A DNA stretch of 7,234 nucleotides from Candidatus Poribacteria bacterium (GCA_028824575.1 JAPPDN010000826.1:1-7234), one strand, 5' to 3'. Numbered from the stretch's first letter, positions 1 through 6,233 are shown. Program-made: numbers and translations. Notes: generated by a model not told the origin, from the letters alone.

Positions 1-1
1 G

Positions 2-1291
2 CAGGCACTTGGTAATTTTGCCAATGTGCGAGGCGTGCAGCTTTATCTCGTCGGTGGTAGCGTGAGAGATCTGTTACTCAAACGTCAGACGACAGATATT
101 GATTTCGCCTTAGCTTCGGATGCGATTCAGTTCGCCAAAGCGTTTGCCGCCAGCATCAACGCGACCTGCATAACACTTGAAGAAAACCCGTCCACCGCCC
201 GCGTAATTGTCAAACAAGATGACAGGTCGCAGCCTCCCTGCCTAAGCATGGATTTTGTACAATTCCGAGCTGCATCGCTCACTGCGGACTTACGTTTACG
301 AGATTTGACGATTAATGCAATGGCAATTGCGTTTGAAAATGTGGCATCGGTTACAAATAACGTGCGAGAACAAAAACCCTTTCACGTGATAGACCCTTGT
401 GCCGGTATGAAAGACTTAGAGATAGGTTTGCTCCAATTTCCGAGTGAACAGGTGGTGCGCGATGATCCGCTTCGTTTGCTGCGGATTTACAGATTCGCAG
501 CGCAGCTGGATTTCAAGATTTCCGAAAGTGCGATCCATTTGGTAACAAAGCACCGAGCGTTACTGTTTAACGTAGCGGCGGAACGGTGCCGCGACGAACT
601 GATGAAAATTTTCAATGTTCAGAAGGCGCGTCCATACCTGCAACAGATGGAAACAGCTGGATTACTTACCCAAGTCGTTCCGTCTATAAAAGAGACAGAC
701 AGATCCTGGTATCCACTTGAGGTCTTTGAGAAAAGCCCAATCCCTACAGCACTTCATCTATATCGCAGCGAAATTTATGATTATCTCCGAGAAAAGCTCG
801 GTGCGGAAATCAACCGGCGTTCATTAATCAAGTTCAGTCTACTCTTGGGAGATAACCTCAGTGGTGTCGGCGCGCCCCTCCGATTGAGCCGTAAAGCAGT
901 ACAGTTTATGAAATGTCTTCTCAGCGGCAGCGAAGTACTTAAAAATGAGAATCGGCAATTGACCCAGAAACAGATAATACGCTTTCTCAGAACTTACGCC
1001 TCCGACTGGTGGGGTGTGCTTCTCTATACGGCAGCGTCCCATCCGATTGACCCAACAGTATTGAAACAGATTGCGAATACGTACTATGAACATATCCTAC
1101 CAATCAGCAAACAGGGTAGACTCATCACGGGAAATGATTTGATTAAAAACTTCAATTTGAAAGAAGGGAAACAGATCGGAAAGTTGTTAAAAGAGATTGA
1201 AGAACGCCAATTTGATGGCGAAATCCGAACGCGTGAAGAAGCACTGGCTGCTATAGCGGCGTTAATTCAGGAGTCTAATCACTTTCTTTGA
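2..1291 (+). CDS. CCA tRNA nucleotidyltransferase / poly(A) polymerase family protein, 5'-partial
   Basis: Class II nucleotidyltransferase that would add or repair the 3' CCA of tRNAs, or A-tail RNA, in the cytoplasm. The frame is open to the left edge and the residues before GTG 26 (ALGNFAN) already look like family sequence, so the true start is probably outside the window and GTG 26 is not the start. Counting from that GTG: nucleotide-binding GGSVRD at 10-15; metal-binding DID at 24-26; RDLTINAMA at 92-100 (motif B, first Arg of the usual RRD is Leu); DP at 123-124; and the base-selecting stretch DDPLRLLRIYRFAAQLDF at 146-163. The C-terminal ITGNDLI...GEIRTREEAL block is typical of bacterial members. 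Where many bacterial enzymes carry an HD phosphohydrolase motif this one reads LLLGDN, so that activity is probably absent. CCA-adding, A-adding and poly(A) enzymes cannot be separated by eye. It stops with TGA one base from the convergent gene. Confidence 0.9.
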   Translation, partial: QALGNFANVRGVQLYLVGGSVRDLLLKRQTTDIDFALASDAIQFAKAFAASINATCITLEENPSTARVIVKQDDRSQPPCLSMDFVQFRAASLTADLRLRDLTINAMAIAFENVASVTNNVREQKPFHVIDPCAGMKDLEIGLLQFPSEQVVRDDPLRLLRIYRFAAQLDFKISESAIHLVTKHRALLFNVAAERCRDELMKIFNVQKARPYLQQMETAGLLTQVVPSIKETDRSWYPLEVFEKSPIPTALHLYRSEIYDYLREKLGAEINRRSLIKFSLLLGDNLSGVGAPLRLSRKAVQFMKCLLSGSEVLKNENRQLTQKQIIRFLRTYASDWWGVLLYTAASHPIDPTVLKQIANTYYEHILPISKQGRLITGNDLIKNFNLKEGKQIGKLLKEIEERQFDGEIRTREEALAAIAALIQESNHFL

Positions 1292-1292
1292 G

Positions 1293-1967
1293 TTATAATT
1301 TTGTCTGATTTTTTCGCAGAAATCTCGGAATCAATGATAGTAAAAGCATCAGGATGCCCGCGATCCCAAGATAGATTGCGGTCTTCCAAAAGTCACCTTC
1401 GCCACTGACAAATGCTCCACCGAGTTGGACCAATACTGCTGTACCGGGTAACATAAAGATAGCAGAGACAATGACATAAGTGGGAAACCGAATGCTGGTG
1501 AGTCCATAGGCATAATTTTGAAGGTTAAAGGGGAAAATAGGGACCAAACGTGTAAACATCAAGATACGCCATCCCTGTACTTCAACCTGTTCATCTATTT
1601 TTCGGAATTGGGCGTTACCCTTGACCCACCGCTCAACAAGATCGCGCGCGACATAGCGGGCAATGAGGAATGCAACGGAAACCGAAATGATAGAGGCTAT
1701 AGAGGCGTAGAATACCCCCCACAACGGGCCGAAGACGAAGCCTGCTAATACAGTTACCGGGGAACCCGGAAGAAAAAAAACAGTGGAGACAAGATAAAGC
1801 CCAATATAGACTAACGGCGCAATTGCCCCAAAACTCGCCACCCAGGTCTTGATTTTTGGAACATTTTCTAACCGAATCTCGTCTGTTATGCCGTAGTGTC
1901 TCAACACAAGATAAACTATTGTAACAATGCCGACAGTGGTCGCAATTTTAATTAGGCTCTTTTTCAT
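1293..1967 (-). CDS. TVP38/TMEM64 family (VTT domain) membrane protein
   Basis: Inner-membrane protein of 224 aa, normal length for the TVP38/TMEM64 branch of the DedA-like superfamily. Eukaryotic VTT proteins are lipid scramblases and bacterial DedA relatives move undecaprenyl phosphate or phosphatidylethanolamine; the substrate here is unknown. A transmembrane helix lies at about residues 7-22 and another around 50-66. The first re-entrant motif is FLPGSPVTVLAGFVFGP (65-81), followed by a helix at about 84-103. The second re-entrant motif has R140, P143, P146, N151 and G155 (FTRLVP..PFN..NYAYGLT), with further helices near 163-183 and 195-213. It is the last gene of a three-gene minus-strand operon. 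Its ATG lies 20 nt inside the end of the upstream gene, which suggests translational coupling; only a weak GAG-type ribosome site is visible. The family call is firm and the function is not. Confidence 0.9.
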   Translation of the reverse strand: MKKSLIKIATTVGIVTIVYLVLRHYGITDEIRLENVPKIKTWVASFGAIAPLVYIGLYLVSTVFFLPGSPVTVLAGFVFGPLWGVFYASIASIISVSVAFLIARYVARDLVERWVKGNAQFRKIDEQVEVQGWRILMFTRLVPIFPFNLQNYAYGLTSIRFPTYVIVSAIFMLPGTAVLVQLGGAFVSGEGDFWKTAIYLGIAGILMLLLSLIPRFLRKNQTKL

Positions 1968-3441
1968 TTTTTCTCGAAACCGCCTCCAAATAGGCTTTAA
2001 TCTGTGCTTGATACCGGACAGGAATACGATTATTATTCACGGCTTCGGCATACGCGCGCTCCGCATTGAGGACTACATCGCTGAAAGGTAAATAGTCAGG
2101 ATTATTGTTGCTAACCTCACCGGTAATGGCATCAGAAAAACCTTGCGTATTACCAGAAGTCTCTGCTGTAAGCGTCAACCGCTGTCCATCAATCTGTAGG
2201 GTTGGTGTTTCCTCACCCGTCAGCGGCGCAGAATCTTCGCTGTCTGTTTCGTTTTCGACTTTGTCTGTATCGGTTGCCTGCAATGCTGACTGTGGATCGG
2301 CATCCACTGCATCTTCGTGAGTCCCTTGTACCTCGCGGCTTCCGACGTTTTGTCCAGGTGTCCCGTCACTATTCGCAACCCCACCCTCTTGGAATGCAGT
2401 TTCAAGCGTTGCGAGTGCTAACTCCTTCTGGTTCGCCGTGAGTTGTGCCTCTAATTGTGCAAGGTCGGTTGACGCATCCATCGTCTCAAGTGCATCAATG
2501 ATGTCCTGCAACGTCTCCGGCGTGACTGACTTGCCCTGAATCTGATTCAGCGAATCGTTGAGTGGTCCCTCCGGTAGATTTTCAGCCAAACGTTCAAAAA
2601 GACGCATGAGTTCGGCTTGGAGCTCTGGCGGTATCTCAGCCTGCTCAGCAACCGTTTGCAGTTCCGCAGCGAGTTGGTTGGCATCCATACCGCGAAAACT
2701 TTGTGTCTCTTCTGTGGCTTCAGTGATAGCGTTTTGCTCTGATTGCTGCTTGCGTACCTCTTTTTTTAGGTCGCTGAGATGTCGTTGTGCCGTGTCAAGA
2801 TCCTGTGCGGTTTTCAATTGATTTATAGTATCTGAGATTTGCTCCCGTAGCGTCGAATTCTTGACCTGCTTTCCATCAAGATTTTGAATGGCTTTATCTA
2901 AAATGCCCTGCTGGAGATCCGTGAGCGGTTGCGGCACCTCGTAAAAAAAGGGAATAGCGAAAGAACATCCAATCAACAGCAATGGTATTGGAAATAGTTT
3001 CAGTAATTTTGGCACACGATATGGGCTTACCTTTGCGCGCTCTAAGGTTGTTAGTGTCTCTGCAGCATCTCGGATTTGGAGTTGTGCGAATTCGCCTTCG
3101 GGATCGGTTTGAATTAACCCAAACGCTGTGCCGAGACGCTCGCGAAGTTCCATCTTTTCGTCAACAGCACGCGCCACAGATAGCAAATCCTTCCGATGGC
3201 TGATACTGAGACAGATACCTACAATCACCGCTGCAGGTACGACGATCCAACTGATACTCAGCATCTGCACCGGTAGGAGAATTACTCGGTTCAGAATGAA
3301 TAAAATCGCGAGCAGCACAAGCCCATAAAACACCGTGGCTGCGATTTTTCGTAAGAGTACCTGCCGATACATTCTATCACGAATGTCGGTGAGGGAATTT
3401 TTGATGCGTTGTGCATCTTGATTGCGTTCAGCGTTCACCAT
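1948..3441 (-). CDS. DUF4175-like membrane-anchored coiled-coil protein of unknown function
   Basis: 497 aa. Two hydrophobic helices near residues 35-52 and 63-81 form an N-terminal hairpin. A conserved-looking patch follows (SVARAVDEKMELRERLGTAFGL, 88-109), and a third helix lies at about 149-167. After that comes a long soluble part. Residues 175-350 are rich in Gln, Glu, Ala and Leu with heptad-like spacing, probably coiled coil. Residues 350-450 are acidic, rich in Ser/Thr/Asn and probably disordered. The tail at 456-488 (LNAERAYAEAV...IPVRYQAQIKAYLEAVS) resembles the C-terminal block I associate with DUF4175-type proteins encoded near MoxR ATPase/DUF58/VWA clusters; no such cluster is visible here. 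Upstream is GGAG (3453-3450), 8 nt from the ATG. The start overlaps the GT9 stop by 7 nt and the end overlaps the TVP38 start by 20 nt. An envelope scaffold or signalling role is only a guess from the architecture. Confidence 0.8.
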   Translation of the reverse strand: MVNAERNQDAQRIKNSLTDIRDRMYRQVLLRKIAATVFYGLVLLAILFILNRVILLPVQMLSISWIVVPAAVIVGICLSISHRKDLLSVARAVDEKMELRERLGTAFGLIQTDPEGEFAQLQIRDAAETLTTLERAKVSPYRVPKLLKLFPIPLLLIGCSFAIPFFYEVPQPLTDLQQGILDKAIQNLDGKQVKNSTLREQISDTINQLKTAQDLDTAQRHLSDLKKEVRKQQSEQNAITEATEETQSFRGMDANQLAAELQTVAEQAEIPPELQAELMRLFERLAENLPEGPLNDSLNQIQGKSVTPETLQDIIDALETMDASTDLAQLEAQLTANQKELALATLETAFQEGGVANSDGTPGQNVGSREVQGTHEDAVDADPQSALQATDTDKVENETDSEDSAPLTGEETPTLQIDGQRLTLTAETSGNTQGFSDAITGEVSNNNPDYLPFSDVVLNAERAYAEAVNNNRIPVRYQAQIKAYLEAVSRKNEKEPN

Positions 3442-4451
3442 GTGATTTTCTCCACTGCTGCCATAACCGCATCTGGAGTAATCGCCTCAAAATTCTCGTG
3501 TGCGCGATCTGTATGCGTGTCCCACTCCTTGGACGAGAGTGTTTTCATAAATTCACACGCTTTACGGGCAACCACTGCATGCCTGTCCCACGGCGGTGCC
3601 CACTGGATGAGATTTGATGCTCCAAACAAGGCAATCGTCGGTGTTTTTACGGCGGTGCTGAGGTGCATCGGTCCCGTATCGTTGCTGATGTAGAGATTAC
3701 ACCGTTGCAGCAGTGCCGCAAGTTGCATCGGCGTTGCCTGATTGACAATAATAGGTGAATGCGACATCTGCGCCGCCACCTGCGTTGCTAATTCACCCTC
3801 CCGTGGTCCGGTCGTGATGATAATGTGTGCATCGTAGGCACTGTGAAGCAAGTCACCGAGAAGGGCAAAATTCGCTGCGTGCCAGCGGCGGTAAGCAGTC
3901 GCGGCTCCCGGATTGAGACCAATGATAGGTTTACCGTCATTAATCTTCTGGTTTTCAAGAAAATTGTTCATCCATGCGATGCCCGTATCATCAACAAATA
4001 CTTCCGGTTCACCATCTACAACTTCAACTCCCAACGCACGAACGACATCGAGATAGCGTTGTGTCTCGTGCTGTGACGTGTTATTCGGCACTGCAAGACT
4101 CAATAACTTCTTCCCACCAGCATTTGTTTCAAAACCGACGCGGAAAGGGATTCGGGCAAGAAACGTATGAAGCACCAAGCGGAAAGTCGGTTGTAATATA
4201 ACCGCCATCTGAAATTTTCGACGAGCGATTTGATAGATGAGCCTCGGCACCGAAGTTTGATAGGTCAGCACCTCATTGAGATGTGGACTCGCGGACACCA
4301 AATCCTCTCGCGTCGGTGCTACCATATAGGCGATATACGCATCTCGAAAGTGCTGGCGTAAGGCGCGGATGACAGGTGTTGTTAAAACCGTTTCACCGAG
4401 GGGTGCGAGTCTGATAATTAAGATGCGGTTGGTCCGTCCAAGATTTAGCAT
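3435..4451 (-). CDS. Glycosyltransferase family 9 (ADP-heptose:LPS heptosyltransferase-like)
   Basis: GT-B-fold glycosyltransferase, expected on the cytoplasmic face of the inner membrane. Characterised relatives (WaaC, WaaF, RfaQ) transfer heptose from an ADP-sugar to the lipopolysaccharide core. With ATG 4451 it is 338 aa, the usual size. The N-terminal strand-turn-helix RILIIRLAPLGE...TTPVIRALR lies at 9-32. The nucleotide-sugar half has GLNPGAA..YRRW at 178-190 and SNDTGPMHLSTAVKTPTIALFG at 256-277. The residue after the N-terminal glycine, normally the catalytic Asp of heptosyltransferases, is Glu20. A longer frame opens at TTG 4514, but its extra 21 residues do not look like family sequence and no ribosome site precedes it. 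ATG 4451 has a weak AGAAG upstream and places the first strand where GT9 proteins begin. First gene of the operon, with a TGA stop overlapping the next start. The actual sugar and acceptor are not known. Confidence 0.88.
   Translation of the reverse strand: MLNLGRTNRILIIRLAPLGETVLTTPVIRALRQHFRDAYIAYMVAPTREDLVSASPHLNEVLTYQTSVPRLIYQIARRKFQMAVILQPTFRLVLHTFLARIPFRVGFETNAGGKKLLSLAVPNNTSQHETQRYLDVVRALGVEVVDGEPEVFVDDTGIAWMNNFLENQKINDGKPIIGLNPGAATAYRRWHAANFALLGDLLHSAYDAHIIITTGPREGELATQVAAQMSHSPIIVNQATPMQLAALLQRCNLYISNDTGPMHLSTAVKTPTIALFGASNLIQWAPPWDRHAVVARKACEFMKTLSSKEWDTHTDRAHENFEAITPDAVMAAVEKITW
3450..3453 (-). promoter_or_regulatory. Ribosome binding site of the DUF4175-like gene
   Basis: On the minus strand GGAG lies 8 nt before the ATG at 3441, inside the last codons of the GT9 gene. 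It supports this ATG and independent re-initiation at the overlapping stop/start junction. Confidence 0.6.
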
Positions 4452-4559
4452 ATTGGGACTTCTATTAGACAACGTGAGTTTGAAAATGGACAGAGCACTA
4501 CCAGAGCCATTCAATTTTAAGAAATTATTGGATTGGAGGTCTTTTTTTCATGATCCGGT

Positions 4560-4599
4560 GCGAAATCTAGCGAAATCCAGCGAAATCCAGCGAAAATTT
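4560..4599. repeat. Four-unit tandem repeat, 10-bp period
   Basis: Units start at 4560, 4570, 4580 and 4590. The consensus is gcgaaatcca: the second and third units are identical, the first has one change at its end, and the fourth keeps only its first half before drifting. Each unit carries an A-run at the same phase, so A-runs fall once per helical turn. The array lies 109 bp upstream of the chosen GT9 start, probably in the promoter or leader region of that operon. It does not encode a protein. It may be a protein-binding array, mild intrinsic curvature or simply slippage. Confidence 0.8.
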
Positions 4600-4667
4600 C
4601 TGCGAATTTTTAAAAAACATAACATATATGAAGTATTAACACCTGCGAAAAGGACAATACCAAAAAC

Positions 4668-4699
4668 GGACAATTGAATGCCCCGGCATTCCGCTGTCC
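4668..4699. promoter_or_regulatory. 32-bp interrupted dyad, candidate operator
   Basis: Perfect outer arms GGACA (4668-4672) and TGTCC (4695-4699) enclose perfect inner arms AATGCC (4677-4682) and GGCATT (4685-4690). A 2-bp centre separates the inner arms, and 4-bp mismatched spacers on each side keep the layout exactly symmetric. It ends 5 bp before the -35 box of the promoter at 4705-4733. A third GGACAAT lies just upstream at 4652-4658. The position suits a dimeric regulator between divergent units. No T-run follows on the plus strand, so a terminator is less likely. The function is inferred. Confidence 0.5.
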
Positions 4700-4704
4700 A
4701 TCAA

Positions 4705-4733
4705 TTGCAAATTTTTCCCGTTCATGGTATAAT
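4705..4733 (+). promoter_or_regulatory. Sigma70-type promoter with extended -10
   Basis: The -35 box is TTGCAA (4705-4710, 4 of 6 consensus bases). A 17-bp spacer leads to a perfect TATAAT (4728-4733), with TG one base before it (4725-4726) as in extended -10 promoters. Transcription should begin near 4740, about 20 nt before ATG 4759. This rules out the upstream in-frame ATG at 4678 as a start used from this promoter. It now drives a disrupted gene. Confidence 0.75.
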
Positions 4734-4758
4734 ACCGCAAAACTGGCGGGAAGTCAAG

Positions 4759-5199
4759 ATGATTACCCATATTCAAACATTGAGAAAAAAATATCTATGC
4801 GGTTGGGAACGACAAGCGACTGTTATCTTGCTTGCCTCTGCGCTGTTGTTAACGCTGCACAGGTATTATAGCCGCCGGAGTTTTTTCAACCGTCACTTCG
4901 TAGAACACTTTAGCAACTTCCCACTGCCGGAGAGCCACCCGTACTATTACTGGTTTTTGATCACGGCATTTACACTGTTCCTTGTTCCCACACTCGTTGC
5001 AAAATTTGGGACAGCGGAACGACTGAATAATTACGGATTTCAACTCGGAAACCAGAAGCTGGGATGGTCTGTGACAGGTGCGGCATGAATTCTGATGATA
5101 CCTGTGATTGTCCTTGCTGTCATCGTGTATCCACCTTTTGTAGAGAAGTATCCGCTTTGCAAGGCAGTCGTGAGTAGTTGGCAGGCGTTCTTGTGGTAA
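4759..5199 (+). pseudogene. N-terminal remnant of a CPBP-type intramembrane protease, interrupted by an in-frame TGA
   Basis: ATG 4759 follows GGGAAG by 5 nt and a strong promoter, so this end looks intact. The frame gives 109 codons to TGA 5086-5088: a helix at about residues 20-34, a Tyr/Phe-rich segment, a second helix at about 63-80, then ERLNNYGFQLGNQKLGW (87-103). After the TGA the same frame continues for 36 codons with a third hydrophobic helix (IPVIVLAVIVYPPF) and EKYPLCKAVVSSWQAFLW, ending at TAA 5197-5199. From memory, this succession (dyGl-lG, then a membrane helix, then F-YPL) is the N-terminal half of a family of CPBP glutamic endopeptidases. If so, the catalytic EExxR and histidine motifs that should follow are missing. 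A frameshifted, internally stopped and 3'-truncated gene fits best. Alternatively, the first 109 codons could survive as a small two-helix membrane protein. The family assignment is tentative. Confidence 0.6.
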
Positions 5200-5962
5200 T
5201 TTGCTTGTGACAACAACTGATTCTTCTTCGGGAAGCAGTGGCGGGCCTGTGCTAAACAGTAAAAATCAAGTTATTGGCGTGCATGTAAGGAGTGGCAACT
5301 CCTACAGTTCCCATATTCCATCAAATATACTCAAGGGCCTACTCGCTCCGTCGGAACGAACGGAACCTTTGGTGAAGTGGCGGCAGCGAAAACGGATCCG
5401 TGCCTATACTCACTTCAAAAAGGGGCAAAATAGATCTAACGCTGCGGACTACGATACAGCGATAACAGAGTTCAACAGAGCGATTCAACTAAACCCTGCG
5501 TATGCGCGCGCCTACTTTAAGCGCGGGTTAGCGAAATCTAAGATCGGTGACTCTGCCGGTGCTATAGATGACTATACCCACGCAATCAAATTTAACCCGA
5601 AATATACCGCTGCTTATTATAATCGTGCGAATGGGAAACGGGACGACGCTTTATATGAAGCAGCGATTAAAGACTACACCGTAGCCATAGGGTTAAACCC
5701 AAAGTATGACAAAAGCTACCACAATCGCGGGCGGGTGAAGTATCTTCGCGGAAAATCTGAAGCGGATAAAGGGAATAGGGCGGAAGCCGTGCTGCACTAT
5801 CGAGCAGCGATTGCCGATTATACGGAAGCTATCAAGATTAATCCCGCACATGTCCTTGCCTATTATAACCGTGGGGATGCCAGAAAATTACTCGGACAGC
5901 ATGAGGCGGCGAAAAAGGACTTTGAGAAGGCTAAGGAATTAGAAAGAGATGCCGGAAAATAA
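5192..5962 (+). pseudogene. 5'-truncated trypsin-like serine protease with C-terminal TPR repeats
   Basis: The longest reading begins at TTG 5201 (253 codons). It opens directly on the last part of a trypsin-like fold: GSSGGPVLN at 11-19, with the nucleophile Ser13, then QVIGVHV and HIPSNILKGLL (39-48). The regions that carry the catalytic His and Asp are absent. Family-like residues extend back to about 5192, and the frame is open only to the TGA at 5171. A Lys/Arg-rich linker (59-67) leads to TPRs at about 67-100, 101-134, 135-168, a longer repeat at 169-216, and 217-250, with NP and AY/YYNRG signatures. There is no ATG codon in frame anywhere and no ribosome site before TTG 5201. The repeats are free of stops, so loss of the 5' end looks recent. 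The parent would be a secreted or periplasmic protease with a protein-binding TPR tail; the residual piece is probably untranslated. Confidence 0.7.
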
Positions 5963-6018
5963 ACATGCCTATATTTTTTTGAAACTCACGTTTTGATACA
6001 AATATCCTTTAATTGCAG

Positions 6019-6047
6019 TTGACATCCACACTGTTTTCCTATAAAAT
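6019..6047 (+). promoter_or_regulatory. Sigma70-type promoter, probably for acs
   Basis: Perfect -35 TTGACA (6019-6024), 17-bp spacer, and -10 TAAAAT (6042-6047, 5 of 6). Transcription would start around 6053-6055, giving an acs leader of about 190 nt. That leader contains the REP-like hairpin, so leader structure could affect expression. Confidence 0.75.
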
Positions 6048-6053
6048 ATGTCT

Positions 6054-6192
6054 TATACAACTTAGGGCTTTTTAGTTTTCGCGTTTTTCAGCATTTGCTC
6101 GGACAGTCGCGAGCACAGCTCGCTCCTACAGAAGAAAGCGTTTGAAAAAATGGTCGAAAATATGGAGAACTAAATAATTCTGTATACAACTT
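6054..6192. repeat. Direct-repeat-flanked hairpin segment, MITE-like candidate
   Basis: The 10-mer tatacaactt occurs at 6054-6063 and 6183-6192, bracketing 119 bp. Inside, short complementary blocks are nested in order around the central hairpin: TTTAGTT (6071-6077) with AACTAAA (6168-6174), TTTTCG (6077-6082) with CGAAAA (6154-6159), TTTTTCA (6084-6090) with TGAAAAA (6140-6146), and GCGAGC with GCTCGC at the centre. The layout resembles a small non-autonomous palindromic element with a target duplication. The arms are imperfect and the repeats AT-rich, so this is a hypothesis. Confidence 0.4.
6106..6131. repeat. REP-like palindrome
   Basis: A perfect 6-bp stem GCGAGC (6109-6114) and GCTCGC (6118-6123) with the 3-base loop ACA, followed by TCCTACAG. 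This closely resembles the tgtaggagcgagc-type repetitive extragenic palindromes scattered in many genomes, and I recall similar copies in Poribacteria-like assemblies. It lies in the acs leader. Only one copy is present in this window, so repetitiveness cannot be shown here. Confidence 0.6.
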
Positions 6193-6227
6193 GTAGAGGC
6201 ATTTTGAGAACTGGAGATTGATTCGTA

Positions 6228-6233
6228 GAGGAG
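6228..6233 (+). promoter_or_regulatory. Ribosome binding site of acs
   Basis: GAGGAG ends 13 nt before ATG 6247, a little farther than usual. No other in-frame start fits the family N-terminus better, so this ATG is kept. Confidence 0.5.

Noticed and set aside
2202..2821. Plus-strand frames over the DUF4175-like gene
   Set aside because: Antisense shadows with Ser/Arg/Cys-rich low-complexity products and no start signals.
4452..4514. N-terminal extension of the GT9 gene from TTG 4514
   Set aside because: The 21 extra residues are unlike GT9 N-termini and no ribosome site precedes the TTG. ATG 4451 gives the normal length.
4525..4551. Short minus-strand ORF (MKKRPPIQ) upstream of GT9 as a leader peptide
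   Set aside because: Eight codons with no attenuator-like structure; easily expected by chance.
4560..4599. CRISPR array
   Set aside because: The units are 10 bp and contiguous, with no spacers.
4595..4660. Minus-strand promoter for the GT9 operon
   Set aside because: Several weak box pairs exist (for example TTCGCA with TATGTT at 17 bp), but none stands out in this AT-rich stretch.
4678..4758. Upstream ATG 4678 as start of the CPBP-like remnant
   Set aside because: It lies inside the dyad and upstream of the promoter, so transcripts from that promoter would not include it. ATG 4759 has a ribosome site.
5086..5088. TGA recoding (selenocysteine or tryptophan)
   Set aside because: TGA ends two intact genes in this window at sensible places, and the downstream frame ends soon anyway at the gene junction.
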